Source of the DNA: Methanococcoides vulcani
Lineage (GTDB): Archaea; Halobacteriota; Methanosarcinia; Methanosarcinales; Methanosarcinaceae
Direction of reading: 5' to 3'
NCBI RefSeq assembly: GCF_900111645.1
Contig: NZ_FOHQ01000003.1
Span: 229,107-293,106 of the forward strand
Length of the DNA: 64,000 nt
Made by a program: the position numbers and the translations under genes. Shown here one piece after another: positions 1 to 10,700 of the stretch. Numbering within the stretch: position 1 is the stretch's first letter; the number at the start of each line of letters is the position of its first letter. Under the pieces are notes generated by a model, which saw nothing but the letters and a program-made list of their open reading frames with translations, made no database searches and was not told the origin of the DNA.

Positions 1-388
1 GGTATCCCTGAAAGGGTGGATATTCCTGCACCTGTCAGGACTACGCAATACTGTGAGTTTTGCAGGAGGTCGAGGAGTTCTTCCATACTCAAAATGGTTT
101 TCTTATTGTATTTATATTGTGGTGGGGGTGAAGTGGTTAACAGTATTCGATTTGGACTGTATAGGTGAGGAACAGGATGAGAATAAGCGATTGAAAAGTT
201 TCATAAACAGAGCAGCTAATGTGAAGTATAAAAAAGAAAGTTGAATTTAAAATTATAAATTGAAGGAACCGGCATCAATCGATGTTGAATTAAGGCTAGG
301 TCTCCACAATGAAAAATTAAAAAAATAGTTGTATTCGGACGTGACTTCCCTGTTATGAGCAAGTCATCCAGTTTTACGACATTTGATG
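1..388. other. Left edge, no confident gene
   Basis: I see no gene that can be defended here. Frame 1 is open from the window edge to a TGA near 174 and could be the decayed end of a gene lying outside the window. Frame 2 gives a 63-residue reading (53-244) with a charged tail but no family resemblance. Around 318-391 a short plus-strand reading starts KIVVFGRDFPVMSK and looks like another gene scrap. The stretch is probably debris. Confidence 0.3.
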
Positions 389-574
389 TTATTCTTCCTT
401 GATTGCTGCTTTAATCTCTTTTTGCGTTTCGGGATCATTTAATTGTTCATCAGTATAACCATGCATTTCTTTGGCGTGCTTTACAGCAACTTCCATCATT
501 TCATCCATGGTTTTTCCTTGAGCAACAAAGGGACAAGTAACCCCCAAATCTTCACAAGCTAATTTATATGTCAT
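389..574 (-). CDS. DUF1059 family small protein
   Basis: This 61-residue cytoplasmic protein begins with a Cys-containing core (CEDLGVTCPF, Cys7 and Cys14), followed by a helical segment with TMDEMMEVAVKHAKEMHG. That is the usual shape of the DUF1059 family, whose members are predicted to bind a metal through these cysteines and whose biochemical role is unknown. The length matches the family. The ATG is preceded by a good ribosome binding site (GGAGG read on the minus strand, near 583). It stands alone, with a degraded transposase remnant upstream on the other strand and no operon partner. Stop codon TAA. Confidence 0.75.
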   Translation of the reverse strand: MTYKLACEDLGVTCPFVAQGKTMDEMMEVAVKHAKEMHGYTDEQLNDPETQKEIKAAIKEE

Positions 575-630
575 AATTTATGACCTCCCTGCTTACAATA
601 TATTGTCCTTTCTATTTAAGGACTTTGTAA

Positions 631-963
631 TATAATGGATGTTATATAATAAAAAAATTAAACATTTCCGTTCGTAAAGCATCCCATATCGATGTCCTGA
701 ATTTTTCTAGTATTTTCAGCAAACACAAAAAACATAGTATTGGCATCAACAGGCTATTGAAAGCTCTTGTGAGCTATAAGTTCACAGACAATTTGCTACT
801 TGACCCATGCATCTATTTACAAACAATAATTGGTTTGATTGGTATTAGCTCGATTGGTTTTTTTTATCATTGTCACCAAGTGGGCACTTTTAGCACCCTG
901 AGAGCAAACGTTCACAATTCACGGCAACCCCCTGCTCGATTTATACTCTCAACCCACCACTAA
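631..963 (+). pseudogene. IS transposase N-terminal remnant
   Basis: An open frame with no proper ATG reads KASHIDVLNFSSIFSKHKKH and then GINRLLKALVSYKFTDN. The resemblance to the N-terminus of IS1634/IS4-type transposases (start domain, then a helical region) is by recognition only. Similarity seems to fade after about position 830. No catalytic DDE residues or IS ends are visible, so this would be a dead fragment. It could equally be chance coding, hence the low confidence. Confidence 0.35.
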
Positions 964-1023
964 CCCCAAACCCAGCACTAAATCTCGAAACACGAACATC
1001 CTTCCGGTTGAGATAATTAAAAT

Positions 1024-4000
1024 TCACTCCCCATTATACCACTCACAAAGCCCCTTGTAGTCACAATAATAACAATTCGGATCAGCATCAACCTCAAAAT
1101 CATCCCTCATTGCCCTCTCGACCACAGAATTGATACCCTCCACCACAGCACCGATCCTCTCCCCATCCACATCGATCATCCTAAGCTCCTGGACCTCGGG
1201 ATTGACATAAAGGTGTCCTGCCTTTATCGGTAGCTTCCCATACATCTCCTTCACAGCCAGACAATACAAAGCAATCTGAACATCATCCTTCAGCTTGTTC
1301 TTTGAAAGTGTGGTCTTTCCAGTCTTGTAGTCGATAACAATGTATTCACCATCAGGTGTCCGGTCTATCCTGTCGATCAATCCTGCAAAATGGGCACCGC
1401 TTAGTTCAAGATCGAACCATTCTTCCACTGCAACGGTCTCGTTGGGATCATCTTCTTCAAAGCGGAACCAGAAGTCCAGCATCTTCTTCATCTTGCCGTG
1501 TTCCTGCTGTTCCTGGGTCCTGGAAGGGTATGCTGCAGGGTCCCAGATGTCATCCAGCAGCTTGTTGGCTGTGGTGATGTCAATAGTATCTCCCTTCATG
1601 TCCATACGGGACAGTTGTTCGTAGACGGAGTGCACATCTGTACCGACCTGGAAATAGGCCTTCTGCGGTGTGGGTATGTTGAGGACTGTCCCGTACTTGA
1701 ACTTCAGCGGGCAGTCCTGGTATGTCTTGATCTTGGAAGCCGAGAACCTCATGTTCGGATCCACAAGTGGCGGGATGTTGTCATCGATCAGGTCCTCCAG
1801 TTCCTTCGGACCTTTCGGGGTGACCTGCAGGAAATCCTTTGCATCAAAAGCAGCCAGATTGCCTTCATCCTCGATATCCCTCAACTGGGCAAGGACCAAA
1901 AGGGATTCCAAAGCCTGCTTTAACTGACCCTGCTTTGAATACATATTGAGCATCTGGAGATATTCATCCTTTTTCTTCATCAGAGGTGAAACCTCCTCAG
2001 CCTCGCTCTTCCTTTCAAATTTATCTGCTTCGATATATTCTATTAGGGGATTTGACGTGTATTCAAGCTGTGCAAGGAACTCACTTGGAGCAACTTTCCT
2101 TTTGTTGCCTTCATATTTTTCAGGGAACATAAGGTACAGTTGTTCCTTTGCCCTTGTCATGGCAACATAAGCCAGCCTTCTTTCCTCCTCAAGATGCAGC
2201 ACCTTTTCGTCCACATCCCTTTGCCGGCTCTTAGAGAGCGCTTTTGGCACAGTGAAGGCCTTTCTCCTATAATTCAAAGGAAGATGCCTGGTAGCCATGT
2301 CGCAGACGAACACGACCTTCGCTTCCTTACCCTTGGACTGGTGGATCGTCATCACCTTAACAGTATCCTCATCACTGGACACACCCTCACCCAGGTCAAG
2401 CCCGAACACGAGTTCAAGATCCTCCACCACAGTCTCCAGCTCACTGCCACCATCAACAAGTTCAAGGTCTTCCACAGTGGTGACAAGCGAGTTCAGAATG
2501 GAAATGTTCCTTCTGGATGCCTGCGTATCTTCCTGCAGCTGTGTCCTGTAGAAGTCGGTCTTCTCGGACAGCAGATGTTTCACAGTATCAGATGGCAGGT
2601 GGCTCTTTTTGTATTCTATCAGCTCATTGAGCCGGGATACTATCGATCGGATCAGGTCCTTCTGGCTGATATCAAGTTCATCAAGCTGGTAAAGCAACAC
2701 GGAATATATCCCGTCCCCTGAAGTGCTGTCATCCCTGCTGATCTTCAATGCCTGAAGATTGATCTTCTGCAGGTTGTGTTCGCTCACTCCTTCCCTTGAC
2801 AGTATCTTTGCAAACCCGATCCCGTTGTTGAAAGGATCAGCCACCACATGGAGGTATGCCATTGCTTCCCTGACAACCGGGAAACGGTTCAGCTGGAGGC
2901 TACCCACAAATTCCACAGGGACCATCCTTTGCTTCAATGATTCACTGAACTTCTTGCCGTCAGCCCTTTTTCGGGTAAGTATGAAGATCTCACCCGGTCG
3001 GACACCATCATTGATCATGCCCGTGATCTCTTCAGCAACCCATTCTGCTTCACTCACATCATCAGGCGCTTTGACCACTTTTACCTCGCTCTTCTCTCCA
3101 TTGTGGGCTGTGAGATTTTTCTCCTGCCTCTGCGGATTGTTGGCGATAAGCTGCTGGGAAAGCTGCACGATCTGTGAACTTGACCTGTAGTTCTTTTCAA
3201 GCGGAATCTTCTCAAGGGAGTGGTAGTATTCCTGCAATTGCTCTATGTTGGCAAGATATGCTCCTCTGAAACGGTAGATGCACTGGTCATCGTCAGCGAC
3301 ACAGGTCAGGTTATTTCCATCAGCTATCTGGTGCACGAGAAACAGCTGTGCAAAATTCGTGTCCTGGAACTCATCCACGAGAATATATTCATACCTGGAT
3401 CTCACCATGTTTTTGACAACATCATTTGTCTCAAGGAGGTTACAGGCCATGGAGATCATGTCATCATAGTCAAGGAATCCATTATCACTTTTGTACTGCT
3501 GGTAATGTTCATAGAACCTTGCAAGGTCGCTCAGCTTTAACAGTACATCTTTTTCTCCTTCATCGATGCTCTCATCTTCCAGATTGCTGCTTGCATATTC
3601 AGCCAGTTCGTTTGGTGAGATCAGATGGTCCTTCAACTGGGATACACCTTCCAGCAAGCTGGTAATGAGGTCGTATGGCTGTGTCGGGATTGCAAGGTTC
3701 TGGAAACCGAACGAATCGATGTTCTTGATGCCCCAAACGTGCGAATGTTCTTTTGAGATCAGCTTTGCATTCTGGTTTATGCCAAGGTAGAGGGAGAACT
3801 CACGTATCAGGTCATTACAGAATGAGTGGAACGTGGAAACTGTGATACCGCTTCCAACACCTATTTTCTTCTCCATCCTTTCCTGCATCTCTCCGGCTGC
3901 TTTTTCTGAGAAGGTTAGTGCCAGTATTTTTTCAGGGGACAGACCTTTTTCAGTAAGATCGACCACTTTTTCTGTGATGGTGAATGTCTTTCCTGAGCCG

Positions 4001-4080
4001 GGACCTGCGAGGATGAGTAGTGGTCCATCGGTGTAGGTGACTGCCTTCAGCTGATTTTCATTAAGTTTGGTGGATGCCAA
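1024..4080 (-). CDS. UvrD/Rep superfamily I helicase fused to PD-(D/E)XK nuclease
   Basis: This 1018-residue DNA repair protein has an SF1A helicase core with Walker A GPGSGKT (residues 26-32), Walker B/motif II DEFQDTN and the late motif LAYVAMTRA. The C-terminal third is a RecB/Cas4-like nuclease: LIDRID followed by DYKTGKT, and an iron-sulfur cysteine set made of one Cys in TYQDCPLKF plus Cys1003, Cys1006 and Cys1012 at the extreme C-terminus. This is the AddB/Cas4-type Fe-S nuclease layout. It should unwind and trim DNA ends from ATP hydrolysis. The start is TTG, behind a GGGG ribosome binding site about 9 bases upstream, because no in-frame ATG precedes the Walker A region. It appears monocistronic, with TGA stop. 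Specific partners are unknown. Confidence 0.88.
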   Translation of the reverse strand: MASTKLNENQLKAVTYTDGPLLILAGPGSGKTFTITEKVVDLTEKGLSPEKILALTFSEKAAGEMQERMEKKIGVGSGITVSTFHSFCNDLIREFSLYLGINQNAKLISKEHSHVWGIKNIDSFGFQNLAIPTQPYDLITSLLEGVSQLKDHLISPNELAEYASSNLEDESIDEGEKDVLLKLSDLARFYEHYQQYKSDNGFLDYDDMISMACNLLETNDVVKNMVRSRYEYILVDEFQDTNFAQLFLVHQIADGNNLTCVADDDQCIYRFRGAYLANIEQLQEYYHSLEKIPLEKNYRSSSQIVQLSQQLIANNPQRQEKNLTAHNGEKSEVKVVKAPDDVSEAEWVAEEITGMINDGVRPGEIFILTRKRADGKKFSESLKQRMVPVEFVGSLQLNRFPVVREAMAYLHVVADPFNNGIGFAKILSREGVSEHNLQKINLQALKISRDDSTSGDGIYSVLLYQLDELDISQKDLIRSIVSRLNELIEYKKSHLPSDTVKHLLSEKTDFYRTQLQEDTQASRRNISILNSLVTTVEDLELVDGGSELETVVEDLELVFGLDLGEGVSSDEDTVKVMTIHQSKGKEAKVVFVCDMATRHLPLNYRRKAFTVPKALSKSRQRDVDEKVLHLEEERRLAYVAMTRAKEQLYLMFPEKYEGNKRKVAPSEFLAQLEYTSNPLIEYIEADKFERKSEAEEVSPLMKKKDEYLQMLNMYSKQGQLKQALESLLVLAQLRDIEDEGNLAAFDAKDFLQVTPKGPKELEDLIDDNIPPLVDPNMRFSASKIKTYQDCPLKFKYGTVLNIPTPQKAYFQVGTDVHSVYEQLSRMDMKGDTIDITTANKLLDDIWDPAAYPSRTQEQQEHGKMKKMLDFWFRFEEDDPNETVAVEEWFDLELSGAHFAGLIDRIDRTPDGEYIVIDYKTGKTTLSKNKLKDDVQIALYCLAVKEMYGKLPIKAGHLYVNPEVQELRMIDVDGERIGAVVEGINSVVERAMRDDFEVDADPNCYYCDYKGLCEWYNGE

Positions 4081-4539
4081 TTTCGAGTACCCCTGTATCT
4101 TGTTTGTTTGACAAATGTTATGTTAAGGACTAAAGATTTGATTGATGTTATACTTTGTTATTTGATTTTGGTGGATCAGCGGAGGAATGTGGTCGGGGAA
4201 AAGCATTGGACTCTGGTAAGGAAGCTCCCCTTTCTCGCCCCTTGCCTGTTCCTTTCCGTCCCGTCCAGTTGAACGCTGTTCAACAGTCATGAACGATAGA
4301 AAGGAGTAGAAAAAATAGCTGGCTTTGATTAAAAAAGAAAAAGGATGCCTTGATATTAATCATTTCTTCTGCGACCCACAATGAGTGCAGCTCCAATGTT
4401 TCCACCTTTAACAGCATTTAGCATACCGTGTTTGTTCGTATGGTACATAACAATATTGTGTAGATTGCATGATGCAGGAATAACATTTATGTCCATAAAC
4501 AACACAAAATAACTCTTGCATATTGATGGGAGGGGATAG
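4081..4539. other. Intergenic stretch with a perfect 7-bp hairpin
   Basis: No coding sequence is convincing here. At 4268-4284 a perfect inverted repeat GTTGAAC-GCT-GTTCAAC is present; it could be a protein-binding operator or part of a terminator, but no T-run follows. The minus-strand reading at 4356-4931 is a shadow of the histidine kinase remnant. Confidence 0.4.
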
Positions 4540-5685
4540 TTTATTCGAACTACCAATAATAAACAAGCAGATAAGGCGTTACGGGAGTCTGAGACGAAGT
4601 ATAGGCTGATCTTTGAAAATTCACCGCTGGGGATCTTCCACTTTGATAAAAATGGTATTGTTACTGAATGCAATGAAAGCCTTCTTAAGATCCTTGGTCT
4701 GCCGAAAGAAGAGGTCATCGGCTTTAACATGGAGATATCCTTAAGGGATGAAAATATGCGGCTTGCTCTTGAGGCAGTCCTAGCAAGGAAGTCGGGACAG
4801 TACGAGGGAGAGTATAGTCCCACCACCAGCACCAAGATTACACCCATCAAAGCCGATTTCAGCCCGAACATATCTGAAGATGGTTCCCTGCAGGGTGGCA
4901 TCTGTATTATTGAAGACATCACTAAGCGCAAGCGGGCAGAGGATGCACTTCAACGATACGCAGAGGAACTTGCAAACGCTAACGAGGAACTGAAATCCCT
5001 TGACAGGATGAAGGACGAGTTCCTATCGAACGTAAGCCATGAACTCAAAACGCCTCTTACCTGCATCAAAGGCTACGGTCAGATCTTATCTGATGAAACG
5101 TTAGGTTCAGTTAATGATCAGCAGAAAAAAACAGTCGATACGATCATGCGCAACTCAGAGCGGCTCAGGCGTCTTGTTGACTCTCTCCTGTACATCAGTA
5201 AGGTGCAAGCCGGTACCATTGAATACGTATTTGAGCCGGTCCAGATCGCAGAAATCACAGACTACGTGGTTGCTGATATGCTTCCGCAGGTCAAGGAGAA
5301 GGATCTGACCATTGAAAAGTATGTACCTGACAGTTTACCTTCAATAAATGGGGATAAGGATAAATTGACCGATCTATTGGTCAACCTTGTTGACAATTCG
5401 ATCAAATTCACACCATCAGGAGGCAGGATAACTGTGACTGCACAAGAGGAAGAGGACAATCTGCACATAAGTGTTGAAGATACCGGAATCGGTATCCCAA
5501 AAGAATTGATATCGAACCTGTTTCAAAGGTTCTACCAGATCGACGCCTCGATCAGGCGCAGGTATGGAGGCACAGGAGTGGGGCTGTACATCAGCAAGAA
5601 CATTGTAGAAGCACATAATGGGAAGATCTGGGTGGAGAGTGAGGAAGGTGGCGGGACAACGGTTCATGTGAATCTGCCGAAGTGA
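4540..5685 (+). pseudogene. PAS-histidine kinase, 5'-truncated
   Basis: The frame reads a linker typical of PAS kinases (NKQADKALRESETKYR), a PAS domain (LIFENSPLGIFHFDKNGIV), a short coiled linker (KRKRAEDAL), the H-box FLSNVSHELKTPLTCIKGYG, the N-box VNLVDNSIKFTP, the G1 box EDTGIGIP and the G2 box [10 protein letters not shown]. The catalytic half is intact. The front is missing: a TAG (4537-4539) interrupts the frame in the linker, a TAA lies upstream, and the first in-frame ATG (4729) falls in the middle of the PAS domain. An ATG at 4526 opens a different frame that dies quickly. It is most likely the 3' remainder of a larger sensor kinase, though a short soluble kinase from ATG 4729 cannot be excluded. 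Confidence 0.72.
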
Positions 5686-5906
5686 AGACATGTGAGACGG
5701 GCAACCTGCCAATATGCCGATGGATTTGCACGAAGCCAGTAGCAATGGTTCTATAATTCTTTTCTTGTGTATGATTCCATTCCTACCGTTACTAAATTCA
5801 ACCATGAAATATGGGGATGTATTAACCAATACGTTTAAACGTCGCAAATAGTATTAACTTTGAAGTTACTAGGGTACAGCAGAACCCTATCAGGAGAATT
5901 AAAAAA

Positions 5907-7169
5907 ATGGTCTCAAAGACACTTCCATTTACAAAGGAACAGATCCTGGAAATAAAAGAGCAGTACCCGACTCCTTTTCATGTCTATGATGAGAAGGCCA
6001 TAAGGGAGAATGCAAGAAAACTAAAGGATGCTTTCAGCATTCTTGAGGGATTCAAGGAATTCTTTGCTGTCAAAGCACTACCAAATCCGTACATTCTAAA
6101 GGTACTGGAGAGCGAAGGCTTTGGTGCAGATTGCAGTTCATTACCTGAATTACTTCTTTCTGAGATGTCAGGTATCGTTGGTGAGGACATAATGTTCAGC
6201 TCAAATGACACTCCTGCGGAAGAGTTCGTCAAAGCAAAAGAACTAGGTGCTATCATCAATCTCGATGACATCAGTCATATCGAGTTCCTTGAAGAGACGG
6301 CTGGACTTCCCGAACTTGTATGTTTCAGGTTCAACCCCGGCACCCTAAAGAAAGGCAATGCTATCATTGGAAATCCGGAAGAGGCAAAATACGGTTTTAC
6401 AAAGGAACAGCTCTTTGAAGGCTACAGGATGCTCAAAGAGAAAGGTGTAAAACGCTTTGGACTGCACACAATGGTAGCATCCAATGAACTTGACCCATCT
6501 TACTTCGTAGAGACTGCAAGGTTGCTTTTCGAGACAATTGTTGAGATATCAAATGAGCTTGACATCCGCTTCGATTTCGTGAACCTTGGTGGCGGTATTG
6601 GTATCCCTTACATGCCGGACCAGGAAGCTGTTCCATACGATGTCATTGCAAAGGGTGTCAAAGAGGAATATGATGCAAAGATCAAGGCTAACGGACTTGA
6701 CCCGCTGAAGATCTACCTTGAGTGTGGTCGAACCATCACAGGTCCGTACGGTTATCTTGTGACCGAAGTAAGACATCTCAAGAACATCTACAAGGATTAT
6801 GTCGGAACAGATGCCTGTATGGCAAACCTCATGAGGCCCGGTCTCTATGGTGCATATCACCACATAACCGTTCTTGGAAAGGAAGATCAGCCTGAAACAC
6901 ACAAGTATGATGTCACAGGTTCCCTTTGCGAGAACAATGATAAGTTTGCCATCGACAGGATGCTCCCTGAGATCACACGTGGTGACCTGCTTGCAATTCA
7001 CGACACCGGTGCCCACGGTCATGCAATGGGATTCAATTATAACGGAAAGCTCCGCTCTGCTGAACTTCTGTTAAGGGAAAATAGTAGTTTTGTCCAGATA
7101 AGAAGGGCAGAAACAATTAAAGATCACTTTGCAACCCTTGACCTCGAAGGTCTCGGAGATTTCAGTTAA
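5907..7169 (+). CDS. lysA: Diaminopimelate decarboxylase-like fold-III PLP enzyme
   Basis: This 420-residue PLP enzyme of alanine-racemase/ornithine decarboxylase-like fold III would remove CO2 from meso-diaminopimelate to make lysine. Lys56 in FFAVKALPNP is the expected Schiff-base lysine. Later motifs are NLGGGIGIPY (phosphate-binding glycines), ECGRTITGPYGYL, the substrate-side Cys-Glu segment GSLCENNDKFA and DTGAHGHAMGFNYN. Length and motif order fit LysA. The ATG follows an AGGAG site at about 5891. It is a single gene with a pyrimidine-rich tract downstream. A specificity different from diaminopimelate (another amino-acid decarboxylase of the fold) is possible but less likely. Confidence 0.82.
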   Translation: MVSKTLPFTKEQILEIKEQYPTPFHVYDEKAIRENARKLKDAFSILEGFKEFFAVKALPNPYILKVLESEGFGADCSSLPELLLSEMSGIVGEDIMFSSNDTPAEEFVKAKELGAIINLDDISHIEFLEETAGLPELVCFRFNPGTLKKGNAIIGNPEEAKYGFTKEQLFEGYRMLKEKGVKRFGLHTMVASNELDPSYFVETARLLFETIVEISNELDIRFDFVNLGGGIGIPYMPDQEAVPYDVIAKGVKEEYDAKIKANGLDPLKIYLECGRTITGPYGYLVTEVRHLKNIYKDYVGTDACMANLMRPGLYGAYHHITVLGKEDQPETHKYDVTGSLCENNDKFAIDRMLPEITRGDLLAIHDTGAHGHAMGFNYNGKLRSAELLLRENSSFVQIRRAETIKDHFATLDLEGLGDFS

Positions 7170-7227
7170 GCAAAGGAATTTAGTTCTGACCGGACATATT
7201 TTGGAACGGAACTATCCTTTCAAAATA

Positions 7228-7262
7228 TTTTCTTTCTTTCTTTCTTTCTTTCTTTCCTTTTC
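7228..7262 (+). repeat. TTTC microsatellite / T-rich terminator of lysA
   Basis: About seven tandem TTTC units lie 60 bases past the lysA stop. Archaeal termination is driven by T-rich tracts on the coding strand, so this can act as the lysA terminator. The simple repeat is also prone to slippage. No gene spans it. Confidence 0.6.
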
Positions 7263-7380
7263 TTGCAATTTACTTACTTTTATTATTACGATTTTCTTAA
7301 TTCGATTTATCCCAATTATGCTGCTTATGCTATACTTTGAAGTAAACGCTTATTAAGTCCCAGGTCTCTTTTCATTATTG

Positions 7381-7770
7381 ATGACTGATAAGGACGGTCT
7401 TATATTTGTGATACAGAAGCACCATGCACGTAATCTTCACTACGACCTGCGTCTTGAGATGCAAGGGGTACTCAAAAGCTGGGCGATACCCAAGGAACCA
7501 CCAACTGTAGAAGGGGTCAAACGACTTGCAATACAGACCGATGATCATGCAATTGAATATGCTGATTTTGAAGGCACGATACCTGAAGGCAACTATGGCG
7601 CTGGAAAGGTCGAGATATGGGACCATGGGATCTTTGAACCCGAGATCGTCAAAGAAAAAGAGATCGTTTTCAGTCTCTCAGGTGAAAAAATGAAAGGCAA
7701 GTTCGTCCTGGTAAAGACGAACTTCGGGAAGGCTAAGAATAGCTGGCTTTTCTTTAAGAAAAAGGAATGA
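7381..7770 (+). CDS. Stand-alone LigD-type 3'-phosphoesterase
   Basis: This 129-residue enzyme corresponds to the phosphoesterase domain of bacterial LigD, which cleans 3' ends of DNA breaks before end joining. The signature HHARNLHYDLRLE (catalytic His and Asp/Arg cluster) is followed by LKSWAIPKEPP, then ADFEGTIPEGNYGAGKVEIWD and the closing KGKFVLVKTN with the terminal W. The length equals a single PE domain, with no ligase or primase attached, as in other archaea with split NHEJ components. Start at ATG 7381; a TTG one codon earlier is possible. It ends 4 bases before the convergent TPR gene, so the two share a terminator region. No Ku or ligase gene is visible in the window. Confidence 0.85.
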   Translation: MTDKDGLIFVIQKHHARNLHYDLRLEMQGVLKSWAIPKEPPTVEGVKRLAIQTDDHAIEYADFEGTIPEGNYGAGKVEIWDHGIFEPEIVKEKEIVFSLSGEKMKGKFVLVKTNFGKAKNSWLFFKKKE

Positions 7771-7774
7771 GCCT

Positions 7775-10700
7775 TTACTTTCTGTCATTCTGGTTGGTCT
7801 TTATAGTGTTGTTCTCGGTGTCATCATACCACCTGTCAGGAAGCTTGTACGTAATAGTTGGATCATACTCCTGAGGCATGAAGAACTTTGTTCCCCTGTC
7901 ATCAAGTGCTTCCACAAATCCCGGATCAATGGCTTCCAGTTTCTTCTTCTCATTTTCTGCAGATACCGATTCTCCGATCCTGTAGTGTGCAAATCTTTTG
8001 TTGTAGAGCACAGAAGTTGACGTTGGATCTATCTCCAGTGCTTTTTCATAGTATCCAACTGCTTCTTCCACATTTCCAAGGATATTAGCAATAAAACCTC
8101 TGTTGTACCATGCAGATATAGAATTGGGTTGCAGTTCAAGTGCCCTGGCATAGAAGTCTGATGATGCAACATAACTGCTTGTCAGGTAGGCAGCAGTTCC
8201 CTTATTGTACCATGCAGCGGCATTATTTGGTTCGATCTCAAGGACCTTGTCATAATGGTACATTGCACCATTATAATCCCCGCTCATATAGAGTGCAAAT
8301 CCCTTTATGTTAAGTGCTTTAGTGTTTGTCGGATCATTTGCGAGTATGGCGTCATAACAATTTATGGCTTTTCCGTAAAGTCCAAAGTTCTCATATGCTT
8401 CCCCTAGCTTGTAAAAGGTAGCAGGATCTTTGATCTCAGTGGAAAGTATCTGGTCATAGGATGCGATGGCATCTTCGGTCCTGTTTACCCCATCGAATGC
8501 AAGGGCCTGTGCGAACAGAACCTCTACATTATTCGGTTCAGCTTCCAGGGCCTTTCCGTAGGACAGGATCGCAGATTCATAGTTTCCGAGCCTGTAGGAT
8601 GTTTCCCCACGGTGGTACCAACCCTCAAGGTTATCAGGCTCCAATTCAAGGAGCTGATCATAGGATCTCAGTGAATTTTCGTACTGCCCAAGTTTGTCGT
8701 ATGAAAGTGCTCTCATGAACAATGATGTTATGTCTTCAGGGCTGATCCTTAGGACATTGTCATAGCATTCAACTGCATGGTAATGGTCTCCTATGTTGCT
8801 GTAATCCTGTGCAAGATAGAACCATGCATCACGATTATCAGGATCCAGTTCAACAGCTGTCCTGTAATTCTCAATAGCTTCAACTTGTCTTTCCAGAATA
8901 TCGAAAGTTCTTCCCCTCATGACCCACATATTGCTGAAATCAGGGTCTATCAGGATGGCCTTATTGTATGAGCTTAAAGCAGTAGAATATTCACCGGAAT
9001 TTAGAAGTGCATTTCCCTGTGCGAACCATGCATCTTCTGCATGAGGCTCAACACCTATCAGATCAACATCATGAGATGAAATATCATTGTCAGCAATTTG
9101 ATCGTAGTAGTCATTTCCATTTTCCAGATCTATTATCTGGAACATGTCAAGTAAGTTTGGTCCGGCAAGTGAACTTCTAACAACTGGAATACTTGAAGAA
9201 CTGTTGAACCTTTCCATTTTGCTGATTGTGACCTGCAGCTGAGTGTTTACAGCTGAATTTGATGGTTCAAATGTCAAAGCAGTTTGATAACTATCAATAG
9301 CTTCCGGATAATGACCAAGTTTTGTCAGTATCCTTCCTTTCCTGTAATAAGCATCAACGAATTCGGGTTTCTGTTTGATGACCATATCATAAGCGAGGAT
9401 GGCTTCATCATATTCTTCGAGATGATCGAGGTCAAGTACAAGAGCGTACCATGCGAGAGTGAACTCCGGTTCTATCTCAACCGCTTTTTTGTAGCAAGAG
9501 ACAGCTTCGTTATACCTGCTGAGAGCATCAAGATCAAAACCTTTCTGATACCATGCTTGTGAACACGAGGGGTCTTTTTTCAGAGCTGCAGTGTAACATT
9601 CTACAGCTTCGTTTCTCATCCCTAATTCATCAAGAGCAACTGCTTTGTTGTACCAGACAGAGGGATGCTTTGTTTCAAGTTCAAGTGTTTTGTCAAAGCT
9701 CTCTGCAGCATTTTCATATTGTCCCTGCTTCAGGTAGATCGAACCTTTATCGAACCATATTTTAGTGGATTCCATGATAAAATCGGGTGTCTGGTCATAG
9801 CAGTATTCCTCCCTGCTTGTATTCAATCGCGAGATAGCGGGGTTCTGCAAATAGATCTTTGCAATGGTGTCGGGATCGATACCTAAGGCTTTATCATAGC
9901 TAACAAGGGCTTCATCATATCTACCAATAAGATCAAGTACCATTCCTTTCTTTTGCCAGGCGCTTGTATTGTCCGGGTCAAGCTTGATCACCTGTCCATA
10001 ACTTGTCAAAGCTTCCTGATATTTTCCGGTCGATCTGAATGCTTCACCAAGTCTGAACCATGCATCGATATTGTAAGGGTCAAGTTCAGTAACTTTTTTA
10101 TAAGCTTCTATCGATGCTTCGTTTTCACCCAGGATCGCATGTGTCTGTGCCTTGCTCCACCATGCATCGATGTTCTCCGGATCGAATTCGATCACCATAT
10201 CATATGCTTCAATCGCCTTTTCATATTCTCCAAGGCTGTCGTAAGCCTGCCCTTTGTGGTACCATATGGTCGTGTTGTCCGGGTCGATCTTTAGTGCTTC
10301 ACCATAAAGTTTGACAGCTTTGGAAGCTTTGCCTTTTTCTATAGAAGTTATGGCTTCTTTATAAAAGTAGGATGAACGTTCCAGTTGTAGTTCAAGAAAA
10401 CTTCCATAGATCTTCATTGCTTCATCATGTTTACCAATGCTGTCCAATGCCTGTGCCTTGTGATAAAGTACGATCGTTTCTTCTTCACTTATATCTTCTG
10501 TTATCTCAGATGCTGACATGTCCGTATCGGTATTGCTGGAATTATTTGATCCACTGGCTTTGGTAAGGTATTTTTCAATGGACACAAGTGCCTGGTCATA
10601 CATCGAAATAGCAGATTCGTAGTCACCTTTTTTCGAGAATGCCATCCCTTTTTTAGTAAGTGTTAGTACATGCCCGGGCTGAATTTCCAGTATCATATCA

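Noticed and set aside
1340..3790. Long plus-strand readings inside 1024-4080
   Set aside because: Antisense shadows of the helicase-nuclease gene; low-complexity Ser/Arg content and no motifs.
4356..4931. 191-residue minus-strand reading
   Set aside because: It lies opposite the PAS kinase remnant, whose motifs are unmistakable, and its own sequence is serine-rich shadow with no domain.
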